The position numbers and the translations under genes are program-made. This document shows positions 16,418 to 25,449 of a DNA stretch of 64,000 nucleotides, piece after piece. The notes under the pieces were generated by a model. That model was not told the DNA's origin. It did not search any database and saw only the letters and a program-made list of their open reading frames with translations. The first letter of the stretch is position 1; each line of letters opens with the position of its first letter. This stretch comes from JBBQNJ01 sp038329845. GTDB lineage: Bacteria; Planctomycetota; Phycisphaerae; Tepidisphaerales; Tepidisphaeraceae. Location: positions 1 to 64,000 of the forward strand of contig JBBQNJ010000007.1 of the NCBI GenBank assembly GCA_038329845.1. Direction: 5' to 3'.

Positions 16418-17806
16418 TTAAGCCACTAAATCAAGTGGATCGCCCGAGAGCCGTTGCCACAGACGACGGAGCATCTGCTGACGCTGTTGTTCCTGTCGGG
16501 CTTGCGATTGCTCGCCCGAGCGGTCGCCCTGGCCATCATCCGGCGTTTGTGACGAGAGATCCCTGGGACTTTGCTCGACGCGAATACGATCCACGACCAT
16601 GCCCTGCCCCTGCAACGCATCTCGAAGCTGGTTGAGACTATGGCCCAGCAGACGAGCCGCCTCGTCATTCGACGTTAGCAGCGACGCGGTCATCACGCCG
16701 TCGCGCATTTCCAGACGAACTTGCAGCGCCCCGAGTTCCGGCGGATCGAGCCGCAGCCGCATCGTCCCGCCGTGCGGGTTCAGTTCGGCCCGCATGCTCG
16801 AAGCGATCTGGCGCATGTTGTCGGCGACGAAGCGTTCTTCGGGCGTCTGCGGCGGGGTCGGGACGGCGGCCGGCTTGGCGGTGGTCACGCTGGACGATTG
16901 CGACGGCTTTGCGGCCGCCGAGACTCCCGGATCGAGAGGAGTGCTGGCATCCATCGACTTTGTGGCGCGGCCATTCGAAGCGACCTGGCTCGCCGCATCG
17001 TCGGGTGCCGCCTGAACCCCCGCAAGCGGATTTGTCACGGCCTGTGCCGGCTGTCGTGACGAATCACCGCTCGCCATCTGGCTCTGTTCGCCTGACCCTT
17101 GTGGATCCGGCGTCGCGGACGGCATCTTATCGCCGGAAAGCTTCAGCTTTCCGGGCGGAGCTACCACCTTTTCGGTCCCCGAGGCCGCGTTGGTGTTCTT
17201 CGATGCCGCCGGCGATTCTGCGCCATCGGGCATGGACAACGCTTGCTCCGATGCCGATTCAAAAGCCATATCGCCGCTGCCGGCCGGTCGATCCGGCGCA
17301 TCCAGGGCAACGGCACGCGACGGCGTCGGTGCGGTCGACGCATCGCTCGGTTTCTCGACAGGCGCTGGGATCACCGGATCTGGAGATATTGGCACCGCCG
17401 CGGCCGCGGCATTTATTAAGTCGGGCGAAATCGAGTCACTTCGCGGCGAACCCACCGATTGATCGCTGTCGGAGTCCGATTCGTTTTTCTCACCGGGATC
17501 TTGATCGACCGGAAGCTCGGTGGATTGCGACGCAGCCGGCGGCGATGCCGCCGCAGTGGCATCATCGGGTTCGATCTCGCCCCGGGCCATCGCTTCCGCG
17601 TCGGGAATCCTCGACTTGGCGGTCCCGTCGGTGCGCTTCTTCGTCGACGGTTCGGCGGACGCCGGTGCCTCGGGCTTTCGCGTGGCGCGGCGCAGACTCT
17701 GGGCGAAGGGTTCTTTGGTCGTCTCGATCGCATCGCCTTTGGATGCCGAGCGCGGTCGGACCGGCGCGGGGGTGTCGATCAAACGGGTTTGGACCTTCGT
17801 GGGCAT
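16418..17806 (-). CDS. fliK: flagellar hook-length control protein
   Basis: The 462-residue protein has a long, low-complexity Ala/Pro/Ser/Asp-rich N-terminal part, as in other FliK molecular rulers. The conserved C-terminal hook-length domain (about 325-430) contains LRLDPPELGALQVRLE, then RLLGHSLNQLRDALQGQG. FliK is secreted through the flagellar export gate and switches its specificity when the hook reaches full length. It is last in the flagellar gene run, 10 nt after motE. Confidence 0.85.
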   Translation of the reverse strand: MPTKVQTRLIDTPAPVRPRSASKGDAIETTKEPFAQSLRRATRKPEAPASAEPSTKKRTDGTAKSRIPDAEAMARGEIEPDDATAAASPPAASQSTELPVDQDPGEKNESDSDSDQSVGSPRSDSISPDLINAAAAAVPISPDPVIPAPVEKPSDASTAPTPSRAVALDAPDRPAGSGDMAFESASEQALSMPDGAESPAASKNTNAASGTEKVVAPPGKLKLSGDKMPSATPDPQGSGEQSQMASGDSSRQPAQAVTNPLAGVQAAPDDAASQVASNGRATKSMDASTPLDPGVSAAAKPSQSSSVTTAKPAAVPTPPQTPEERFVADNMRQIASSMRAELNPHGGTMRLRLDPPELGALQVRLEMRDGVMTASLLTSNDEAARLLGHSLNQLRDALQGQGMVVDRIRVEQSPRDLSSQTPDDGQGDRSGEQSQARQEQQRQQMLRRLWQRLSGDPLDLVA

Positions 17807-17816
17807 AGAAATTCCA

Positions 17817-18524
17817 TTACGGATTGGTCGCGCCGGCGGGCGTCTGCGCCGCGATCGCCTGCGTGGTGCGCATCAATTCCATCACGCGCTGCACCCGCGC
17901 CAATTCATCGGGGGTCTTGTATTCCTTGATGATTCGCGTTGCCGTGCGCGGCGGCATCGCCTGGAGATATCGAACGACGATGTCATCACTCAGCGTCATG
18001 AAGATCGACTTGACCTGCTTGCCGGACATGACCATGTAACGTTCGAGGCTGTCCTGGAAACCCTGGTCGGATTGCAGCGCCACGGCGGTCTGCTCGCGCG
18101 ATTGAATCTGGGCGCGATCGCGCTCGAGGGCGGCCCAATCCGCGGCCATCCGCTGCCTGGCCAGCTCGACCTGACGGCGCAAGTCCTGCAATTCCCGCTG
18201 GCGCCGATCGAGCTGCGACAACTGGGCGTCGAAGGCCACCTGAATGAAGTCCACCTGGTCCTTAGCCGACCGCCCGCTATGGCGAGCGAGCAGTTGCTCC
18301 AGCCGGCCCGATGGCTGGGTGGAACTGGGGTCGGCCGGCTGGGTGGACGCGACTTCGACGACATCGCTCGCGGGGAACAAGATCGCGCGAATCGCGCTGA
18401 CCCGTTCGGCATCGATATGGCCGGTCTGCTTCAGATAGACGACCGCTCCGGCGACGGCGAGAAAGTTCACCGCCAGCATCAGCACCAGCACGTTAAAGAG
18501 CTTTTTCATAACGCTGGTTCGCAC
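17817..18524 (-). CDS. MotE-like flagellar/MgtE-N domain protein
   Basis: The 235-residue product has one N-terminal membrane helix (about 8-30), a central coiled coil rich in Gln/Arg (about 80-150) and a C-terminal MgtE intracellular N-domain-like helical segment (about 160-215) with the PPRTATRIIKEY turn. Proteins of this layout between fliJ and fliK are annotated MotE, a chaperone of the stator or motor protein in other bacteria. The role here is by position and architecture. Confidence 0.72.
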   Translation of the reverse strand: MRTSVMKKLFNVLVLMLAVNFLAVAGAVVYLKQTGHIDAERVSAIRAILFPASDVVEVASTQPADPSSTQPSGRLEQLLARHSGRSAKDQVDFIQVAFDAQLSQLDRRQRELQDLRRQVELARQRMAADWAALERDRAQIQSREQTAVALQSDQGFQDSLERYMVMSGKQVKSIFMTLSDDIVVRYLQAMPPRTATRIIKEYKTPDELARVQRVMELMRTTQAIAAQTPAGATNP

Positions 18525-18567
18525 CGCTGGCGGCGATTGCTCGGCGCCGACACGACGCCGCCCAAGG

Positions 18568-19068
18568 CTACCTGTTCATATTATCGGCCGTTGAACCCCC
18601 ATCCCCCGAGTCTTCCCGCCATAGCAGTTCCCGCACCGCCAATTGCGTCCCGACCTCGTCGGAATCGGCCCGCTCGCGAGCGTCCTGCTCGCTCGACCAT
18701 CGCTCCATTTGGCGCTGCCGAAGTTTCTCCATGATCTTCAAATGTTTGGCCGCCTCGGCCAGCGCCGTTCGGGCCTGCTGCTCGCGCTGCGCGACCTGCG
18801 CCAACTGCCTGATCAGGTCCATCGCCTGCCGCTGGATGGCAAGTTCATATCGCCGGTGCCCTGCGAGGAAAGTCAGATCCAGCGGGCCGATCAGGCGGTT
18901 CGTTCGCAGGTCCTCGACCGCCAACTTGATCTGCTCATCCAGGGCCTTCAACCGCGATTCCAGAACGTTCTTCGTCGCCAGCACTTCGGCCAGATCTCGC
19001 ATGCGATCGTGTTCCAGCCGCTTGCGATGCCGAAGAACCGGTTCGAGTTGGAAGGTGAAATGGGCCAT
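18568..19068 (-). CDS. fliJ: flagellar export protein FliJ
   Basis: This 166-residue, almost entirely coiled-coil protein begins FTFQLEPVLRHRKRLE, the typical FliJ N-terminus. FliJ is the central stalk of the FliI ATPase ring and escorts chaperones to the export gate. It lies 24 nt downstream of fliI in the usual fliHIJ order. Confidence 0.83.
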   Translation of the reverse strand: MAHFTFQLEPVLRHRKRLEHDRMRDLAEVLATKNVLESRLKALDEQIKLAVEDLRTNRLIGPLDLTFLAGHRRYELAIQRQAMDLIRQLAQVAQREQQARTALAEAAKHLKIMEKLRQRQMERWSSEQDARERADSDEVGTQLAVRELLWREDSGDGGSTADNMNR

Positions 19069-19092
19069 TGCTGTCCCTCCCGCGGATTAGAT

Positions 19093-20481
19093 TCAAACCC
19101 GTCCCGGCGCCGCCGCGCCGGCGCGCGGGATCGCCCGCGCCGCCTGCGCCCGCAGCGCCTTTTCACAGGCGTCGATCCACGCCCGCAACTCGAGCAACTG
19201 CCGGCGCGACTCGACGATGCCGCTTGGCGTGTTCGCCTCCTGCTGCAAGAATTGAAGCACCCGCGGGCGGGCCTCGACCGCCAGGTCATATTCCGGATTC
19301 GCCCCTTTGACGTAGGCGCCGATGTTCACCAGGTCCTCGATGTCGTGGTAAATCGCGTGCAGCGCAAGAACCCGCCGTGCCGCGGCGGATTGCTCGGCGT
19401 CGATCACATCGCCGCGCACGCGACTGATGCTTTGCAGCACGTCGATCGCCGGATAATGCCCGCGATTGGCCAGGGCGCGGCTGAGCCACAGATGCCCGTC
19501 GGTGATCCCTTTCACCGCGTCGGGGATCGGCTCGTTGAAGTCATCGCCTTCGACCAGGACCGTGTAAAAGCCGGTGATCGACCCGGCGGCGGTCTTGCCG
19601 GCCCGCTCGAGAATCTGGGGGATCAGCGCAAAGACGCTGGGGGGAAACCCCTTGGTCGCCGGCGGCTCGCGGGCCGCCAAGCCGATCTGGCGCTGGGCCT
19701 GGCACATTCGCGTCAGCGAGTCCATCATCAGCAGGACGTTGCTGCCCAAGTCGCGGAAATATTCGGCGATGGTACAGGCGACCTTGGCCGCCCGCACCCG
19801 CAGCAGCGGTGCCTCGTCGGAACGGCTGACCACCACCACGCAGCGGCGCAATCCCTCTTCGCCCAGGCTGTTTTCGATGAATTCCTGCACTTCTCGACCG
19901 CGCTCGCCGATCAGCGCCACCACCGACACCTCGGCGCTGGTGTGTTTGGCGATCGCCGACATCAGCGTCGATTTGCCCACGCCGGGTCCGGAAAAGATGC
20001 CCATCCGCTGGCCGAGGCCGCAGGTGTGCAATGCGTCGATGGCGCGGATGCTGGTGGCGATCGGCTGGCGGATATTTTCCCGATCCATCGCCTCGATGCT
20101 CGCCGCGTCGATTCGGCGAGATTGCGACATCGGCAGCGGTCCGCGCCCATCGATCGGATCACCGAAGCCGTTGAGAACCCTTCCCAGCAATTGCCGGCAG
20201 CACCAGATTCGCGGTGCCGCGGCGATGTTCCGCACCGAGTCTCCGCGGCTCACTCCATTCGTCGCGGTCAACGGCATCAGCAGCGTGCGATCGCCCTGGA
20301 AGCCGATCACCTCGGCGGTGCAATGCTGGCCGCCGAAACTGTCGATCCGGCACAACGACCCGACCGCGACCGCCAGCCCGCTGGCTTCGATCGTCAGCCC
20401 GCTCACCGCGTGTACTTGGCCGCTGACCCCGAACGGCATCGCCACCCGCACCGCGTCGAGTTGGCCGGCGAGAATCGTCAT
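19093..20481 (-). CDS. fliI: flagellum-specific ATPase
   Basis: The 462-residue F1-beta-like ATPase has Walker A GPGVGKS (165-171), GERGREVQEF downstream and the Walker B strand LLMMDSLTRMCQAQRQIGL. FliI hexamers couple ATP hydrolysis to export of flagellar subunits. Its start overlaps the end of fliH by 4 nt (ATGA type), indicating coupling. Confidence 0.93.
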   Translation of the reverse strand: MTILAGQLDAVRVAMPFGVSGQVHAVSGLTIEASGLAVAVGSLCRIDSFGGQHCTAEVIGFQGDRTLLMPLTATNGVSRGDSVRNIAAAPRIWCCRQLLGRVLNGFGDPIDGRGPLPMSQSRRIDAASIEAMDRENIRQPIATSIRAIDALHTCGLGQRMGIFSGPGVGKSTLMSAIAKHTSAEVSVVALIGERGREVQEFIENSLGEEGLRRCVVVVSRSDEAPLLRVRAAKVACTIAEYFRDLGSNVLLMMDSLTRMCQAQRQIGLAAREPPATKGFPPSVFALIPQILERAGKTAAGSITGFYTVLVEGDDFNEPIPDAVKGITDGHLWLSRALANRGHYPAIDVLQSISRVRGDVIDAEQSAAARRVLALHAIYHDIEDLVNIGAYVKGANPEYDLAVEARPRVLQFLQQEANTPSGIVESRRQLLELRAWIDACEKALRAQAARAIPRAGAAAPGRV

Positions 20482-21188
20482 GCGGTCTCCGACGAGGACG
20501 CTGGCACCGGCATCAGGTCAGCCACCACGCGATCGAGTTGGGTTTCGAGATCGGCATCGACGCTTCCCTGGTTGGTGGACAGCCGGCATCCGCCCGGGGC
20601 GATCGCCTCGTCGTCAACCATCTCAATGTGCTTGAATTGCGGCCACTTCGCCTGGATCGCGGGTAGCGCCCGCAGCAGAGTCTGGCGCTGGGCCGGGTGG
20701 ATGGCGATTCGCACCTCGTGCGAATGTAGCACCAGCCGAAGCGCCTCTTCGACGTTCGCCGCGAGGGTCGCCGGATCGACTAGACCCTGACGCTTGGTGA
20801 TCCTTCGGGCGATAGCGATGGCCAGTTCGACCACGTCGCGCAGGGCTTCGCTTTCGAGCATTTGGCGGGATTCTTCCAGCCGCGCCGCGGCCCCCGACAA
20901 CGCTTCGAGTGCCGCGGCGAACTGCTCGCGATGCTCGGCGAGCGCCGCGGCCTGGCCGTTTTTTCGTCCCTCGTCCAGACCCGCCGCAATCCCTTCAGTT
21001 TTCCCCTGGGCGCGGCCCTCGACGATCGCCTCGGCCTTGAGCCGCTGGGCCTCGGCCTGCGCGCCGGCCAATAATTGTTCGGCCCGCGAGCGGGCGCGCA
21101 GCAGCAGGTCGCGCGCCTGATTCTCGATGTCTTTCATCGAAAACGGCGACAATCCCGCCGGTGCCTGTTGCGATTTGATCAGGGCCAT
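20478..21188 (-). CDS. fliH: flagellar assembly protein FliH
   Basis: This 236-residue protein has a helical Ala/Glu/Arg-rich N-terminal half (residues 25-115) and a C-terminal V-type ATPase subunit E-like domain (about 115-225). FliH binds and restrains FliI as its peripheral stalk. It lies between fliG and fliI with a 4-nt overlap into fliI, the standard order, which supports the assignment despite low sequence conservation in the family. Confidence 0.83.
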   Translation of the reverse strand: MALIKSQQAPAGLSPFSMKDIENQARDLLLRARSRAEQLLAGAQAEAQRLKAEAIVEGRAQGKTEGIAAGLDEGRKNGQAAALAEHREQFAAALEALSGAAARLEESRQMLESEALRDVVELAIAIARRITKRQGLVDPATLAANVEEALRLVLHSHEVRIAIHPAQRQTLLRALPAIQAKWPQFKHIEMVDDEAIAPGGCRLSTNQGSVDADLETQLDRVVADLMPVPASSSETA

Positions 21189-21200
21189 TTCGCCTCGAAC

Positions 21201-22208
21201 TCACACGACCATTTCCTTTTCCCCGCCACGGCCGGCGATGATGATTTCCCCGGCGTCCTCGAGCCGGCGAACCACATCCACGATCTTCTGCTGCGCCGCC
21301 TCGACATCGCTGACCCGGACCGGCCCCATGTACTGCATGTCCTCGCCGATCAGTTGCGCCGCCCGCTCGGACATATTCTTGAAGATCTTCTGCTTCAGAT
21401 CCTCGCTGGCTGTCTTCAGTGCCAGGCTCAGTTCCTCGTTGTCCACTTCCTTCAGCACCGACTGAATCCCCTTGTCGTTGACCAGCAGAATGTCCTCGAA
21501 GACGAACATCAGCCGTCGAATCTGCTCGACCAGATCGGGGTCCTCGGCCTCCAGGCCTTCCATGATCCCCTTTTCCGTCGAGCGGTCGGCCAGGTTGAGC
21601 ATCTCGGCCACCGTATCCACGCCCCCGGCCTTCTCGAACGTCTGGCTCACCACGTCGCTCAGGCGATGGGCCAGGCCCTGCTCGACTTCCTTGATCACTT
21701 CCGGGTTGGTCTGCTCCATGTTGGCGATTCGCTTAACCACCTCGACCTGTTTGGCACTGGGCAGACCCACCAGCACTTCCGACGCCTTGGTCGGCGGCAA
21801 ATGGGCCAGAATCAGCGCGATCGTCTGCGGATGCTCATCCTGGATGAACGTCAGTACGTTTTCGCTCTCGGTCTTCTGCAGGAACGAAAACGGCGTGGTC
21901 TGTACCTGCTGGGTGACCTGCTTGATGATCCGCTCGGCGTCTTTTTCGCTGAGCGACTTCTTGAGCAGGGCCTTGGCGAACTCCAGCCCCCCTTCGCTCA
22001 GGTACGAATTGGCCAGAGCCAGGTTGTAGAACTCGCCGAACACTTCTTTTCGCGTGTTAAGGCTGATCTCGCCTAGCGAGGCAATTTCACGGCTGACATC
22101 CTCGACGGCTTCGGGACCCAGCCGCTTGAGAATCTCCGCCGCCTCGTCCTGCTCCATAGACAGCAGCAGGATCGCACTCTTTTTTACGCCAGAGAGTTCA
22201 AGGGCCAT
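21201..22208 (-). CDS. fliG: flagellar motor switch protein FliG
   Basis: The 335-residue product has the three FliG domains. The middle domain has the EHPQTIALILAHLPPTKASEVL signature split around residues 128-150. The C-terminal domain (about 215-325) has charged residues for torque generation with the stator. FliG sits on the FliF MS ring and forms part of the rotor switch. The start has the near-universal KKSAILLLSMEQDEAAEIL N-terminal helix shortly after the ATG. Confidence 0.94.
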   Translation of the reverse strand: MALELSGVKKSAILLLSMEQDEAAEILKRLGPEAVEDVSREIASLGEISLNTRKEVFGEFYNLALANSYLSEGGLEFAKALLKKSLSEKDAERIIKQVTQQVQTTPFSFLQKTESENVLTFIQDEHPQTIALILAHLPPTKASEVLVGLPSAKQVEVVKRIANMEQTNPEVIKEVEQGLAHRLSDVVSQTFEKAGGVDTVAEMLNLADRSTEKGIMEGLEAEDPDLVEQIRRLMFVFEDILLVNDKGIQSVLKEVDNEELSLALKTASEDLKQKIFKNMSERAAQLIGEDMQYMGPVRVSDVEAAQQKIVDVVRRLEDAGEIIIAGRGGEKEMVV

Positions 22209-22250
22209 GGCATTCGCCGGTCAAAAGCTCATCGGTTCATTCACGCAAAA

Positions 22251-23906
22251 TCACGGGCGGTTCAGCCAGCGCTTCACCAGATTCGCCGCCGCGTCGGGGT
22301 TTTCCTTCACCATGTCTTGCACCTGTTCGATCATCTGCTTGGCGCGGATAGCGTCATCGTCCACTTCCAATCCGTCTAGCAGACTCTCGCCTTCGCCCGC
22401 CTCGCCGGCCACCGGTTCGCCCGCTCGAAGGATCGCCACCGTCTGAAGCTCGGGGCTGATCCCCGCCACGACCGCCGGCTGGGCCTTTCGGACCATCAGC
22501 GCCATCATGAACAGGCTCACCAGGGCCAAGCCGCCGACGGCGATTTCCTTGGCATGGCTGCCGACTATCCCGCCGAGGCTTCCCATCCCGCCTCCCGACG
22601 CCACCTCCGCCGACGCCGCGGCCATCAACGGCATCGTGTCGGTGTAAGTCTCGACCGAAACATCCGCGTCGGCCTTGATGTTGGTGCATTTCATCACGTC
22701 GTTGCGGATCGTCAGCAACTGGGCGGTGATATATTCCTTGAGCTGGACCTCGGTTGGCTCGGTCGTCGTCGAGGTGGACTGCTTGTAAGCCCCGACAAAG
22801 TATCCTCGCGGCACCCGCACCGACGCCGACACCGGCGTGGCTTTGCCCGCCGCGGCGTGGGTGGTCTGGGTCAGCTCGCTGAATCGCACATCCATCAGGG
22901 TCCGCGTCTTTTCGTGAGTGCTGGAGCCTCCCGTCACCGGCGCAGCCTCGGCGACGCTGGCGCCGATGTTGGTCATCGCTCCCGGCTCGCCCCCGCCGCC
23001 GCCGGCGCTGGTCGTGTCGGTGTTTTCCTGCTCGATGGCGGTCTCCCCCTTGGCGACTCCCTTCGGGTCGTACTTGCGCTCTTGTGTCTGCTTGCTGGCG
23101 TTATCCACTTCGACGGTCACCTGCGCCATCACGCCGCGAATAAACGACAACTGCTCGAGAATCTTGTCGCGGTAATACGCTTCGTATTGTCGCGTGATCT
23201 CGATGGTGTCGCCGCCGCTGAGGCCTCCATCGGCGTCGGCGGCATCGCGGACGACGAAGTTCTGGCCGTTGATGATGACGCTGATGCGCGAGCGCTGCAT
23301 TCCCGACTGCGCGCCGCACACGAAACTCGCCGCCGCCTCGGCCAGGCGCTTGCTCCCCGGTGCCCCGCCGTTCATCGTCATGTTGATCGACGCCCGCGGC
23401 TGCACCGACGCCCCGATCCGGCGCTCCGACGCCGGGTCGATCATCACCTCGGCCGTGGCCACCCCGGGGAATCCGCGGATCACCCGGGCCATGGTCATTT
23501 CCTTGGCGCGGTTGAAGTAAGCCCGGTTGGTGGTGTCGGAAGCGAAGGGGCTGAGCTGTTTGACGATCGCGTCGAAGCCGCTTTCGGTATCGCGCGGCAA
23601 CAACTGCGAATACCCCAGGTCGGCCAGGACCTCCATCTTGCGCTCGACCGGGACCATCACCTTGCCGCCGACGACGCGGCACTCGATCCCCTTGGTGCGG
23701 ATCTGCGTGGTAATGCGGCTGATGTCGTCGTCCTTGAGCGCCTGGTCCAGCACCGGCTCCATTTCCGGCACCGCCGCGTACCGCGCCCACCACATCAGGG
23801 TCATTACCATGATGACGACCAGCGCCCCTGCGAGCATTTTCTGGCTGGGCGTCAGCCCGGAAAGCTGCTCCTGGATTCGGATGAATTGCGCTTTAAGATA
23901 GTCCAT
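22251..23906 (-). CDS. fliF: flagellar MS-ring protein FliF
   Basis: This 551-residue protein has an N-terminal membrane helix (about 25-45), the periplasmic ring-building motifs with VARVIRGFPGV-like features around residues 160-180, and a second membrane helix (about 460-482) before a cytoplasmic tail that binds FliG. FliF oligomerises into the MS ring, the base of the flagellum. The distance to fliG is 42 nt. Confidence 0.93.
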   Translation of the reverse strand: MDYLKAQFIRIQEQLSGLTPSQKMLAGALVVIMVMTLMWWARYAAVPEMEPVLDQALKDDDISRITTQIRTKGIECRVVGGKVMVPVERKMEVLADLGYSQLLPRDTESGFDAIVKQLSPFASDTTNRAYFNRAKEMTMARVIRGFPGVATAEVMIDPASERRIGASVQPRASINMTMNGGAPGSKRLAEAAASFVCGAQSGMQRSRISVIINGQNFVVRDAADADGGLSGGDTIEITRQYEAYYRDKILEQLSFIRGVMAQVTVEVDNASKQTQERKYDPKGVAKGETAIEQENTDTTSAGGGGGEPGAMTNIGASVAEAAPVTGGSSTHEKTRTLMDVRFSELTQTTHAAAGKATPVSASVRVPRGYFVGAYKQSTSTTTEPTEVQLKEYITAQLLTIRNDVMKCTNIKADADVSVETYTDTMPLMAAASAEVASGGGMGSLGGIVGSHAKEIAVGGLALVSLFMMALMVRKAQPAVVAGISPELQTVAILRAGEPVAGEAGEGESLLDGLEVDDDAIRAKQMIEQVQDMVKENPDAAANLVKRWLNRP

Positions 23907-23991
23907 GCCTCGGCCCTCCTGGCCGCTGGTCGGATGAACGATTCACCGGTTCCCGCCCGCCTGGCGAGGATTGTTCCGATGAATCACGGAA

Positions 23992-24303
23992 CTAGACGGA
24001 AATCTGTTTGATCTCCTCGTACGCGTCCATGAGCTTGGCCCGGATGGCCAGCAGGGTTTTGAAGGCCAGGTCGGCCTTCTCCACCGCCGTCATCACGCCG
24101 GTCACATCCTCGGTTCGTCCCGTGGTCAGTGCCTCGACCGCCTGGCTGGCGTCCTGCTGCAACTGGCTGACCTCGTGGATGCTGTTCTTCAGAATATCCG
24201 CAAAACTGGATCCCTTGACCGCCTCGGCACCCGAGACCTTCCCCGCCGCGGCACCCAAGCCCAGCTTGCCCACGCCCAGGTTGTCGCCAATGCCGTTAAT
24301 CAT
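23992..24303 (-). CDS. fliE: flagellar hook-basal body protein FliE
   Basis: The 103-residue protein has the FliE C-terminal pattern: helical repeats ending VEKADLAFKTLLAIRAKLMDAYEEI. FliE joins the MS ring to the rod and is the first rod component exported. It lies between flgC and fliF, in the canonical flgBC-fliEFG order, though separated from flgC by a tandem repeat. Confidence 0.9.
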   Translation of the reverse strand: MINGIGDNLGVGKLGLGAAAGKVSGAEAVKGSSFADILKNSIHEVSQLQQDASQAVEALTTGRTEDVTGVMTAVEKADLAFKTLLAIRAKLMDAYEEIKQISV

Positions 24304-24351
24304 TCTTCACCATCCCGCGCGCCCGCCGCAAAACCGGTGGGCGATGCCGAC

Positions 24352-24482
24352 CCCTCGACCCTTCGACCCTTCGACCCTTCGTCCCTTCGACCCTTCGTCC
24401 CTTCGACCCTTCGTCCCTTCGTCCCTTCGTCCCTTCGTCCCTTCGTCCCTTCGTCCCTCCGTCCCTTCGTCCCTCCGACCCC
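24352..24482. repeat. 8-bp tandem repeat array between fliE and flgC
   Basis: About 16 units of CCTTCGAC or CCTTCGTC, with a few CCTCCGTC variants, are arranged head to tail. The 8-bp period is not a multiple of three. The array occupies most of the 226-nt gap in an otherwise tightly packed flagellar gene run. It holds no gene. Confidence 0.9.
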
Positions 24483-24529
24483 GCTTACTTCGTGCGCGGC
24501 ACCCTCGTTCCCTCCGTGCCTTGCCTCCC

Positions 24530-24934
24530 CTACCCTATCAACCGCAACGACGCGGCGAACATCGCCTTGGCCGTCTCCATCATCGTCACGTTCGCCTCGT
24601 AGGCCCGCGATGCCTCCATCGCGTTGACGTATTCGAACGCCAAGTCCACGTTGGGCATCTTCACGTAACCTTGCCCATCGGCATCGGGATGGCCGGGATC
24701 ATATTCCAGCCGCGGAGGCGTGCGATCCAGTGAAATCGACGATACATGCACGCCCGGCCGCGATGGATCCGACGCCTGCCCGGGGCTCATCACCACGAAC
24801 CGGCGGCGATACGGCTCGGGCTGCCCGGCGGCGTTGCGCGTGGTCCGCGCATTGGCGATGTTGCCCGCGATCGTGTCCAACCGCGTCCGCTGCGCCTGCA
24901 ATCCGCTGGCGCCCATGTCCAATATCTCAAACAT
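24530..24934 (-). CDS. flgC: flagellar proximal rod protein FlgC
   Basis: This 134-residue rod protein begins with a helix and the rod-family signature GLQAQRTRLDTIAGNIANA. It ends with the C-terminal helix NVDLAFEYVNAMEASRAYE. FlgC forms part of the proximal rod with FlgB and FlgF. It lies 21 nt after flgB. Confidence 0.92.
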   Translation of the reverse strand: MFEILDMGASGLQAQRTRLDTIAGNIANARTTRNAAGQPEPYRRRFVVMSPGQASDPSRPGVHVSSISLDRTPPRLEYDPGHPDADGQGYVKMPNVDLAFEYVNAMEASRAYEANVTMMETAKAMFAASLRLIG

Positions 24935-24955
24935 GCCTCACTCCTTCTTGGCCCG

Positions 24956-25348
24956 CTAAATCACTCGTTCCTTCAGCGCCATCTCCAGCGATTGAAACTG
25001 TTTTCGCAACAGTTCGATCGCCAGGTTGTGCATCAAGGCGTTCTTCGCCTGGTCGGTCATCAACTGCTCCATCGACCGGTTGTTCCCATCGTGGAACAAG
25101 ATCCCCTGGGTCGGATGCTCGACTTCGGCGGCGATCTCGTCGAACGATGATGCGCCGGCCTCGCGCCGATCCAGCCGCTCGGCGAGCATCGCCTGGAACT
25201 TTTCCAGCGACAGATCCTTCTGGATGTATCCCGGCGTGCTGGCGTTGACGACGTTTTCGGCCAGCAGCGTCTGCCGCCTGGCGGTGAAACGTACCAAGCC
25301 TTCCAAGGCCGGGGCGCATCCCTGATTAAGCAGTCGATCCACAAACAT
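24956..25348 (-). CDS. flgB: flagellar proximal rod protein FlgB
   Basis: ATG at 25348 with a GAGGTG ribosome site gives 130 residues. The N-terminal helix has the rod-protein pattern RRQTLLAENVVNASTPGY, and the C-terminal half has the DQAKNALMHNLAIELLRKQF helix. FlgB is a proximal rod subunit. The gene follows a two-component pair and opens the flgBC-fliEFGHIJ series. A long in-frame extension upstream overlaps the neighbouring regulator gene and is ignored. Confidence 0.9.
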   Translation of the reverse strand: MFVDRLLNQGCAPALEGLVRFTARRQTLLAENVVNASTPGYIQKDLSLEKFQAMLAERLDRREAGASSFDEIAAEVEHPTQGILFHDGNNRSMEQLMTDQAKNALMHNLAIELLRKQFQSLEMALKERVI

Positions 25349-25449
25349 GGCCCGCACACCTCGATTCAAACCCCGTGCCACACGCGGTTGCCAAATGATT
25401 CCGTCGGTTGCCGGTGCCGCGCTGCGCGAAATCTGCGCCGTGGCGCAAT

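Noticed and set aside
18643..20790. Long open frame on the + strand opposite fliI, fliH and fliJ
   Set aside because: It is the antisense of well-identified flagellar genes in high-G+C DNA, where stop codons are rare on the opposite strand, and its translation has no family features.
25365..25380. Sigma-54-type promoter upstream of flgB, TGGCACG-N4-TTGAA on the minus strand
   Set aside because: The spacing fits, but the -12 element has TTGA where TTGC is expected, and a start about 12 nt downstream would remove the flgB ribosome site. A promoter here is not convincing.
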